NCBI GenBank assembly: GCA_913020555.1
Contig: CAJWAC010000007.1
Coordinates: 1-53,496, forward strand
Direction of reading: 5' to 3'
Source of the DNA: an uncultured Polaribacter sp.
GTDB taxonomy: Bacteria > Bacteroidota > Bacteroidia > Flavobacteriales > Flavobacteriaceae
DNA length: 53,496 nucleotides
Shown piece after piece: positions 47,339-53,496 of this stretch. Position 1 is the stretch's first letter. Each line of letters opens with the position of its first letter. The position numbers were made by a program, and so were the translations under genes. A model generated the notes under the pieces. It worked only from the letters and a program-made list of their open reading frames with translations. It did not search any database and was not told the origin of the DNA.

Positions 47339-47740
47339 CTATTCAATTTCTTGACACAATTCTATAAGTACTCCATTTGTAGTTTTGGGATGCAAAAACG
47401 CCACTAATTTGTTATCTGCTCCTTTTTTTGGCACTTCATTTAAGACCTTAAAACCTTCTTTTTGTAATCTTTTTATTTCTGATACAATATCATCTACAGC
47501 AAACGCAATATGGTGGATTCCCTCTCCTTTTTTCTCAATAAATTTAGCAATAGGACTTTCTGGCTTTGTAGCCTCTAATAATTCAATTTTATTAGGTCCA
47601 GATTTAAAAAAAGAAGTTTTTACTCCTTCAGAAATAACTTCTTCTATTTTATAATGTGGTTTGCCAAAAAGTGATGAAAATAATTCATTTGATTCTTCTA
47701 AATCTTTAACAGCAATGCCAATGTGTTCTATTTTATTCAT
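47339..47740 (-). CDS. mce: Methylmalonyl-CoA epimerase
   Basis: A 133-residue vicinal-oxygen-chelate enzyme that interconverts the two methylmalonyl-CoA epimers in propionate and branched-chain catabolism. EHIGIAVKDLEESNELF carries the first metal His, GIHHIAFAVDDI the second, and GVLIELCQE the metal Glu. Length is normal. It lies 75 bp upstream of ftsX on the same strand; the mutase subunits are not here. Confidence 0.94.
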   Translation of the reverse strand: MNKIEHIGIAVKDLEESNELFSSLFGKPHYKIEEVISEGVKTSFFKSGPNKIELLEATKPESPIAKFIEKKGEGIHHIAFAVDDIVSEIKRLQKEGFKVLNEVPKKGADNKLVAFLHPKTTNGVLIELCQEIE

Positions 47741-47750
47741 TTTGTAAAAA

Positions 47751-47783
47751 TAAAAAAACCAGCAGAATAATATCCACTGGTTT
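47751..47783 (-). terminator. Terminator of the TonB receptor-DUF5689 operon
   Basis: AAACCAG (47756-47762) pairs with CTGGTTT (47777-47783). On the minus strand the stem is followed by a run of T, about 20 bases after the DUF5689 stop. Confidence 0.78.
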
Positions 47784-47805
47784 GTTTGTTATCGTTTAAA
47801 AGAAT

Positions 47806-49254
47806 TTAATCTTTAGTGATTTTAAAATTATCTAGTTCATAAGTACCATCATTGGCTGAATCTCCACTTCCAGTATATTTAAATGCGATATGAATTTTAC
47901 CTGAACCGCAAGATAAATCTACAATTCCAGATTCAAACCAAGATGAGAAAGAATCAGAATCTTGAACAACGTAAGCTGCTGGTAAAACGCCCCAAGTAGC
48001 AGATAATACACCATCTGTTGTGCCATCCCAATCATTAGAAAACATGATATCTAAATTACTTGCATCTGCAAAACTATTTGAAGTTTCAAAAGATAGTTTT
48101 ACATTACTATTAGCATCTAAATCTATTTCTGGAGAAATTAACCAAGCCGCTGTTCTATCATCTCCTGAACGAAATGCACCTACTCTTGCTGAAATACCTT
48201 GAGAAGCGTTAGAACCACTTGCTCTGTATGCTTCCCAAGTTTCTGTTCCTGCTTCTTGATAATTAGTCCAGCCATTTCCTGAAATTGGACTATTTGTACT
48301 TTGAGACTCAAACATATCTTCAAAAAGAATACTTGTACCTTCTGCATTAGCCAAACCACAATCTAATTCTGGGGGGTCACATCTTTCACCAGTTGTAGTA
48401 ATATCATTTTTATCATTTAAAACTAAAATTAAACTACTCCCATCAAAAGTTTTTGAAATGACACTGTTTATTGTAAAACTTCCTGCTGGTAAAGGCGAAA
48501 ATTTAAAAGTAGAAAAAGAGCTAGTTTCTAAAGAAATACTACTTCCACGAGCTGTACAACTTTCTAAAACTCTTTGTGTATCAAACTGCTCATCTGGATC
48601 TCCAAAAGTTAAATCCTTAATATCTTTTTGAAATTGTGCATTTTCTATTTGAACCAACATTCCCAGATTGTCGCTAGAAACCTCCGATAAATTTACGATT
48701 TTTGGAACTAAAGCTTTTGTTACCGATGATCTAAAAATATTTTCAGAAATTTGTTTTATTGTAACATCATCTACCTCATTACCACTTGCAACACCTCCAA
48801 TGGTAATAACACCATCTCCAGATCTTGTTTCACCAATAAATAATCCATTTAATTTAATGTAAATTTCTCTACCTAAATTGTATTTATTATAAGTATCGTT
48901 TAAATTTAAAACTACTTTTATTGCTGCTTCTGGGTTTTCTGCTTCATCTTGAATAAAAATTTCTTTAAAGAAATTACCTGTTCTATCTGAAGAAGTTACA
49001 TACCCTTTTACAACTAAATCTGACGTAATTTCAGTAGCTTCATCCTGAATAAATAATCCTTTTAGGTTTTTGATGGTAATGGCATCTAAATTACCATTTG
49101 GATCATTTAGTTCGGCAATAATTTTTTCTACCTCAGCATTTTCTACTAAGCCCAAATCTTGAGGAACTGAATAATCTCCATCCTCTACACAAGAATTAAA
49201 CGATATACCTAAAACAAGCGTAAGTATACAGATGATTAATTTATTTGTTTTCAT
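47806..49254 (-). CDS. DUF5689 lipoprotein with choice-of-anchor J domain
   Basis: A 482-residue lipoprotein (lipobox LGISFNSC, Cys22). The DUF5689 region (about 50-300) includes LKGLFIQDEATEITSDLVVKG, VTSSDRTGNFFKEIFIQDE and LGREIYIKLNGLFIG, an OB-like beta fold. The C-terminal part (about 310-480) is a choice-of-anchor J / concanavalin-like domain: FEDMFES, GNGWTNYQEAG, AAWLISPEIDLDAN, and the end DGTYELDNFKI. It begins 21 bp after the receptor gene. In Bacteroidota this pairing suggests a surface partner of the receptor, comparable to SusD in position though not in family. The ligand is unknown. Confidence 0.9.
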   Translation of the reverse strand: MKTNKLIICILTLVLGISFNSCVEDGDYSVPQDLGLVENAEVEKIIAELNDPNGNLDAITIKNLKGLFIQDEATEITSDLVVKGYVTSSDRTGNFFKEIFIQDEAENPEAAIKVVLNLNDTYNKYNLGREIYIKLNGLFIGETRSGDGVITIGGVASGNEVDDVTIKQISENIFRSSVTKALVPKIVNLSEVSSDNLGMLVQIENAQFQKDIKDLTFGDPDEQFDTQRVLESCTARGSSISLETSSFSTFKFSPLPAGSFTINSVISKTFDGSSLILVLNDKNDITTTGERCDPPELDCGLANAEGTSILFEDMFESQSTNSPISGNGWTNYQEAGTETWEAYRASGSNASQGISARVGAFRSGDDRTAAWLISPEIDLDANSNVKLSFETSNSFADASNLDIMFSNDWDGTTDGVLSATWGVLPAAYVVQDSDSFSSWFESGIVDLSCGSGKIHIAFKYTGSGDSANDGTYELDNFKITKD

Positions 49255-49275
49255 ATTCGTGTATTTATATTTTAT

Positions 49276-52026
49276 TTAAAATCTTAAGTTTACGTTTAAA
49301 AAGTAGGTTGTACCTCTACCATACCAATATTTATTACCAAAAACTGGCGTATCTAGCGCTTTATCGTCTCTTAACTGTCTAAAGTTTGCATTTCTTCCTT
49401 GTTCAAATCCTCCCGATTTATATTCTTCTCCCAATAAGTTATTAACAGTTGCAAAAACACTCACAAATTTATCTCCAATTTTCCAAGATTTACCGCCAAC
49501 TAAATTTACAACCATGTAATCGTCAAACTTTTCTTGTTTTAACAATTCTCTAGCCAATTCTGGATCGTAATCTGAAAATGGTAAACCATCTGAATCTTCA
49601 TAAAAGTTTGCTGAACGATTTAAAGGGGCAACATCTACATAGGTTTTAGAAAAGAAATTTGTAGTTGCTCCAAACCACCAATAATTAGGATCTCTATATT
49701 CAAAACCTACAGAGTAAGCATTTTGTGGCCCAGCAGCTATTTTATAATCTTTTAATAATGATACATAATCTTTAGATCTAAAATCGCTATTAAAACCGCC
49801 ATTATCTGCAACATCAGATGTTAGGTATAAGTTTGGATTATTAGCGTAAGTATACTGCCCTATTGAGGCTGCTCCTTTAAGTTTAATTGTTGGAGTAACT
49901 TGCGCTTCAATACCAAGTTCTAAACCAATATGTTGCTTTTCAATACCCGATAAAATTTCTTGTACAAAGGCCGTATTATCGCCGCCAACACCATCAGCAA
50001 AATAGAACGATATTTCTGTTGCATCTTTAACGTTAGTGTAATAAGCAGTTAATTTTGAAGTTACTATTGGACTTCTTAGAATATAACTAAAATCAGTTGA
50101 AAATACTTTTTCGCTCTTTAAATCATCAACAATAGCGTTGTTTTCTCTTGAGTTAGAAAATGAATTTCTAATGTTTGGTGCTTGTGTTAAATAGGCAGCA
50201 TTTAAGTCTAATAAATGTCTTCCTGTTATTTTATAAGTTAAACCCGCTTTTACAGCGTAATTGGTAAAATCAATTTTATCTGACAAACCTAAAGAATTAT
50301 CTACAAAACGACCATTTTGATACAAGCCCTCTCTTTGATGTGTAGTTCTTGATAAGTTTACAGCTCCGTAAAAATCAACTTTATTATATTTGAACTGTGC
50401 TTGTGTAAATGCGCTGGCAACATCAGAATTTAAAAGAAAACTGTATCTGAACTTGTCGCCCTCTTGTACAACTCTGTTTGGAGACAATAAATTATTTTGT
50501 TGTGCATTTTCTGTATCTGCAAAAGGGTTGATATCTAAATATCCATTACCTCCTAATAAATCGATTACTTCTGCAAAATTTTCAGATCGCAATCTCCTGT
50601 ATTCTAATTTTGCATTTAAAGTAATATTATCGTTTATAGAAGAATTTAATATACTATTTACACTTATTTGTTTATCATCATTTCTATCTTCATATAAAAC
50701 ATAGGCGTTTTCAATTCCGTTTTGTGCATTGGTTACATTGGCATCTATAATTCTGTTCCAATTTAATTGCCCATCATTTTCAAAACGGTTTCTAGCCTCA
50801 TAAGCTCCAGCTAAATCCTCATTTCTTTCGTAATAACTTGGTAAATATTGATAATAAGTAGGGCTTGGGTTTGCACCTCCGTTAAAATCTAATCTGCTAT
50901 TTCCTATTCTACCAAATTGATAGCCAACATTTGTTTGTAAAGAAGTATTGTCTGAAATATCCCAATAATGATTTAGCATAATAATTGGCTCTACAACTTC
51001 TTTTATTCTAGAATTTGTTTTTCGCCCGTTTAAATACCCCCAATAATCATTGTAAGCAATACCTTTTAAATCAAAAACCTCTTGTGTGTTTGGAGACGAC
51101 TTACCTCTTCTGTTAGGTGTAAAAATAGCACTTAAATTAATGCTATGTTTTTCATTAAACTTCTTTTCAATAGCGGCAAAAAGAGAATATGCATTGTAGG
51201 AAGTACCTTCATTAAAGCCCTCTAAACCTGCTCTTCTACTTCCAGAAAAAGTCATGGCCCAACCACCATCTAACATTCCTGTGGAATGTGTAGCCATAAC
51301 TCTATGCACATAACTTCTGTTAGAAGATGAATATGAAATTCTTGTTCCTGACCTTTGTTCTGAAGCTCTTGTATTAATATTGGTAGATCCTAAAATACCG
51401 CCAAATGTAAAATTTGAAGGCGCTAAGCCATTACTAAATTCTTGATTTCGTAAAACGTCATTTAAACCACCCCAATTACTCCACTGTGCTCTACCATCGT
51501 AAATTTTATTCATTTCAATGCCGTTGATAAGTACTTTACCATTTCCTGAGTCTAAACCTTTAATCCTAAAAAAAGAAGAACTAAACTCAAAAGCAGCTGT
51601 TCTTAAGTAGATGTCTCTTGTAGCTTGCAATAAACCTGCAATATTATCTGCAGCACTTGCATCATCATTTAATTCATCATCTGTGATGGTTATTAAACTT
51701 AAATCTTGATCTTCAGAAATATCCTTATAGAAAAGAATTATTCCTAAATCTACGATATCTCCAACAAAATCAACAGGAAAACTTTGAGTTTCATAACCTG
51801 CAAGTTTAAGCTCAACAATGTAGTTTCCTTTTGGTATGTTTTTTATTGCAAAAGCCCCGTCTAAACCGGTTTTTTGATTTAATGCAGTATTTACAACACT
51901 TACCAAAACACCTTGCAGAGGGTCTTCAGAATCGCTATCTGTAACAATTCCTTTTACAATATTTTGAGCGTTAAATCCTGTAATACAGAATAGCAACACA
52001 AACATTGATAAAACAATTTTTCTCAT
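49276..52026 (-). CDS. TonB-dependent receptor with carboxypeptidase-like domain (DUF5689 partner)
   Basis: A 916-residue outer-membrane receptor. The signal peptide ends ITGFNAQ near residue 21. The carboxypeptidase-like domain (about 24-98) has VKGIVTDSDSEDPLQGVLVSV and DGAFAIKNIPKGNYIVEL. The plug (about 120-240) has ADNIAGLLQATRDIYLRTA, FRIKGLDSGNGKVLINGIEMN and FGGILGSTNINTRAS. A long barrel ends YFLNVNLRF. It is the first gene of a two-gene operon with the DUF5689 lipoprotein and is divergent from a secreted endonuclease/phosphatase gene, which hints at nucleic-acid or phosphoester substrates. Confidence 0.93.
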   Translation of the reverse strand: MRKIVLSMFVLLFCITGFNAQNIVKGIVTDSDSEDPLQGVLVSVVNTALNQKTGLDGAFAIKNIPKGNYIVELKLAGYETQSFPVDFVGDIVDLGIILFYKDISEDQDLSLITITDDELNDDASAADNIAGLLQATRDIYLRTAAFEFSSSFFRIKGLDSGNGKVLINGIEMNKIYDGRAQWSNWGGLNDVLRNQEFSNGLAPSNFTFGGILGSTNINTRASEQRSGTRISYSSSNRSYVHRVMATHSTGMLDGGWAMTFSGSRRAGLEGFNEGTSYNAYSLFAAIEKKFNEKHSINLSAIFTPNRRGKSSPNTQEVFDLKGIAYNDYWGYLNGRKTNSRIKEVVEPIIMLNHYWDISDNTSLQTNVGYQFGRIGNSRLDFNGGANPSPTYYQYLPSYYERNEDLAGAYEARNRFENDGQLNWNRIIDANVTNAQNGIENAYVLYEDRNDDKQISVNSILNSSINDNITLNAKLEYRRLRSENFAEVIDLLGGNGYLDINPFADTENAQQNNLLSPNRVVQEGDKFRYSFLLNSDVASAFTQAQFKYNKVDFYGAVNLSRTTHQREGLYQNGRFVDNSLGLSDKIDFTNYAVKAGLTYKITGRHLLDLNAAYLTQAPNIRNSFSNSRENNAIVDDLKSEKVFSTDFSYILRSPIVTSKLTAYYTNVKDATEISFYFADGVGGDNTAFVQEILSGIEKQHIGLELGIEAQVTPTIKLKGAASIGQYTYANNPNLYLTSDVADNGGFNSDFRSKDYVSLLKDYKIAAGPQNAYSVGFEYRDPNYWWFGATTNFFSKTYVDVAPLNRSANFYEDSDGLPFSDYDPELARELLKQEKFDDYMVVNLVGGKSWKIGDKFVSVFATVNNLLGEEYKSGGFEQGRNANFRQLRDDKALDTPVFGNKYWYGRGTTYFLNVNLRF

Positions 52027-52068
52027 AAATGTTTATTAATTTTTTATAAATATACTTATAATGGTGAG

Positions 52069-52098
52069 CAAAATTAATGTTTTTTCATAAATACCAAT
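52069..52098 (-). promoter_or_regulatory. Candidate promoter for the receptor-DUF5689 operon
   Basis: On the minus strand TAATTTTG (52069-52076) matches TAnnTTTG, and ATTG (52095-52098) lies 18 nt upstream. The leader is about 40 nt. Confidence 0.45.
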
Positions 52099-52118
52099 GT
52101 TAAAATGATAATTTGTAA

Positions 52119-52149
52119 TTTTTAAAGTGGATTTTGTTTTATAAGTTTG
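52119..52149 (+). promoter_or_regulatory. Promoter of the truncated endonuclease gene
   Basis: TAAGTTTG (52142-52149) matches TAnnTTTG exactly, with TTTT (52119-52122) 19 nt upstream. The element covers the in-frame TTG at 52147, so translation must start at the later ATG, 52168. Confidence 0.55.
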
Positions 52150-52167
52150 CAATATAAATTATTAAAA

Positions 52168-52803
52168 ATGAAAAAATATTTACTTTTTTTTATGCTTATA
52201 TTATTAGGTGTAAATATAAATTTTGCTCAAAATAAAGGGAAACAATATAATATTAGAACTGTAGCTTTTTATAATCTAGAAAATCTTTTTGATACTATTA
52301 ACGACACCACTATAAATGACGAAGCTAGCCCCATGATGGAGCTTAAATCCAACAGATCTGAAGTATATTGGGATAAAATTGATAAGTTAGGTAGTGTAAT
52401 TGCTCAAATTGGAGAAGAAAAAGCCAATACAAGTCCAACACTTTTAGGAGTTTCTGAAGTTGAAAATTTAGGAGTTTTAGAGGATTTGGTAGAATCTGAT
52501 CGTTTAAAGAAAAAAGGATACGGCATTATACATTACGATTCTCCAGACAAACGTGGAATTGATGTGGCATTACTATATCAGAAGAGATATTTTAAACCTG
52601 TATTTCATCAAGCATTTAACCCTAACATATACAGAAATAACAGAAAAGTATATACAAGAGATCAATTATTGGTTTCTGGTTATTTAGATGATGAATTGAT
52701 TCATATTATTGTAAACCATTGGCCTTCCAGAAGTGGTGGAGAAGCTAAAAGTAGACCTTTGCGTGAAAAAGCGGCTTATCAAAATACAAAAATTAAAAAA
52801 TAA
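52168..52803 (+). pseudogene. Secreted endonuclease/exonuclease/phosphatase family protein, 3'-truncated
   Basis: The ATG at 52168 starts a signal peptide (MKKYLLFFMLILLGV...FAQ). About 210 residues of an EEP (DNase I-like) fold follow: RTVAFYNLENLFDT, TLLGVSEVENLGVLEDLV with the metal-binding Glu, PDKRGIDVALLYQK, and IIVNHWPSRSGGEAKSRPLREKAAY. The family continues with a metal/catalytic Asp-Asn block and ends with an Asp-His pair. All of that is missing: the frame stops 7 residues after REKAAY, and nothing EEP-like is found downstream in any frame. The product should therefore lack catalytic residues. Complete members are about 320-350 residues. Confidence 0.88.
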
Positions 52804-52863
52804 AACAGAATGTTTAAAATTTATTTTGTCCATTAAGTAATTTTAACATCAGAAACAAACTTA

Positions 52864-52992
52864 TTAAAATTCAATTTTAAGCCCTGAAATAATCGTCCTA
52901 GAAAAATTAAAAGGATATATTGAATTAGCATAACTTTGCTGTGCATTGTAGTGCTCAAATAAATTGGTCACCGACCCGTAAAGACTAACTTT
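52864..52992 (-). pseudogene. C-terminal fragment of another TonB-dependent receptor
   Basis: Read on the minus strand, 52992 to 52864 encodes KKVSLYGSVTNLFEHYNAQ, then QSYANSIYPFNFSRTIISG and LKIEF with a stop. This is the classic last two strands of a TonB receptor, with a 'NLF' turn and terminal Phe. Everything upstream of the gene is missing. On the same strand an ATG at 52833 begins MDKINFKHSVLFF, probably the first codons of the next gene in the original operon, cut off at about 52.79 kb. Confidence 0.72.
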
Positions 52993-53496
52993 TTTGAATT
53001 GATTCAAGAATTAGATAGAGTAGAAGGTATCGAACGATTTAGAATATCTTCTATAGAACCTAATCTGTTGAGTAACGACATTATCGATTTTGTTGCTCAA
53101 TCCAATAAGTTTATGCCGCATTTTCATATACCATTACAATCAGGATCTAATACTATTCTGAAAGCAATGCGAAGAAAATACTTGAAAGAGTTATATGTAG
53201 AGCGAGTAACAAGAATTAAAGAATTAATGCCTCATGCATCTATTGGTGTAGATGTTATTGTTGGTTTTCCGGGAGAAACAGAAGATGAGTTTTTAGCAAC
53301 CTACAATTTTTTAAATGAGTTAGATGTTTCTTACTTGCATGTATTTACTTATTCAGAAAGACAAAACACTACTGCAGTAAAAATGGAAGGAGTTGTTCCA
53401 AAGCACATTAGAGCTGAGAGAAGCAAAATGTTACATATACTTTCGGATAAGAAAAAGAGATTCTTTTACGAACAGCATATTGGTAAAAAATACAAT
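52984..53496 (+). pseudogene. mtaB: MtaB-type tRNA methylthiotransferase, N-terminal half missing, runs off the window
   Basis: From about 52984 to the window end the frame reads TNFFELIQELDRVEGIERF, RISSIEPNLLSNDII, HFHIPLQSGSNTILKAMRRKY, IGVDVIVGFPGETEDEF and YLHVFTYSERQNTTA. This is the second half of the radical-SAM barrel and the start of the linker of MtaB, which adds the methylthio group to t6A37 of tRNA. The N-terminal UPF0004 domain and the radical-SAM CxxxCxxC cluster should lie within about 700 bp upstream, but that space holds unrelated gene fragments, and the frame is closed by a stop at 52960-52962. As assembled, this could not give an active enzyme. Confidence 0.85.

Noticed and set aside
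52147..52167. TTG start at 52147 for the EEP gene
   Set aside because: It lies inside the -7 promoter element; the ATG at 52168 begins the signal peptide.
1..53496. tRNA, rRNA, CRISPR, insertion sequences, prophage or defence genes
   Set aside because: I looked for conserved tRNA arms, repeat-spacer patterns and transposase, integrase or restriction motifs and found none.

Overview
The window is AT-rich, densely coded chromosomal DNA from a Bacteroidota bacterium, almost certainly a marine Flavobacteriaceae. A Polaribacter/Tenacibaculum-like genus is my guess and is inference only. The evidence is SusC/SusD pairs, a type IX secretion C-terminal sorting domain, many TonB-dependent receptors with a carboxypeptidase-like N-terminal domain, FecR/ECF trios, DUF5689, DUF3098 and DUF4974, and promoters of the Bacteroidetes TTxx-N19-TAnnTTTG type. 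I saw no rRNA, tRNA, CRISPR array or insertion sequence.

Layout. 1-6.6 kb: 3' part of PEP carboxylase, a large secreted CotH-kinase protein and a YifB/ComM ATPase. 6.7-11.6 kb: a surface lipoprotein followed by an ECF sigma / FecR anti-sigma / STN-type TonB receptor trio. 11.7-32.9 kb: an amino-sugar (GlcNAc/chitooligosaccharide) utilisation locus. Its minus-strand arm is a NagX/HGSNAT-like membrane acetyltransferase, a NagP-like MFS importer and a LytS/LytT two-component pair. Its plus-strand arm is SusC, SusD, a NagB-PIG-L fusion, a small lipoprotein, a GH20 hexosaminidase, an unknown 107-residue protein, a 13-repeat FG-GAP/ASPIC lipoprotein and a lipoprotein form of the YyaL/DUF255 family. 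A DASS anion symporter and a DUF1569 protein follow on the minus strand. 33.5-37.3 kb: SAH hydrolase, phosphopantetheinyl transferase, PnuC-type vitamin importer with an overlapping NadR-like kinase, and ArfB ribosome rescue. 37.3-42.0 kb: three outer-membrane barrels and a membrane-anchored ChbG/YdjC-type deacetylase. 42.0-44.6 kb: a TPP riboswitch driving a TonB receptor (thiamin uptake). 44.6-47.7 kb: the ftsX-DUF3098-uppP-truB cluster and methylmalonyl-CoA epimerase. 47.8-52.8 kb: a TonB receptor + DUF5689 lipoprotein operon, divergent from a truncated secreted endonuclease/phosphatase.

How the amino-sugar locus could work (inference): GH20 trims chitooligosaccharides and SusCD imports them through the outer membrane. 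The NagX-like enzyme could acetylate periplasmic glucosamine so that the flux enters as GlcNAc through NagP. The NagB-PIG-L fusion could then deacetylate and deaminate the phosphosugar. No separate nagA and no GlcNAc kinase is present, which makes the fusion the most interesting enzyme here.

The right end is abnormal. Between about 52.79 and 52.99 kb, three unrelated truncated coding pieces are joined: the endonuclease without its 3' part, a minus-strand TonB-receptor C-terminus with the first codons of a next gene, and an MtaB methylthiotransferase without its N-terminal half. This is either a real rearrangement scar or an assembly chimera.
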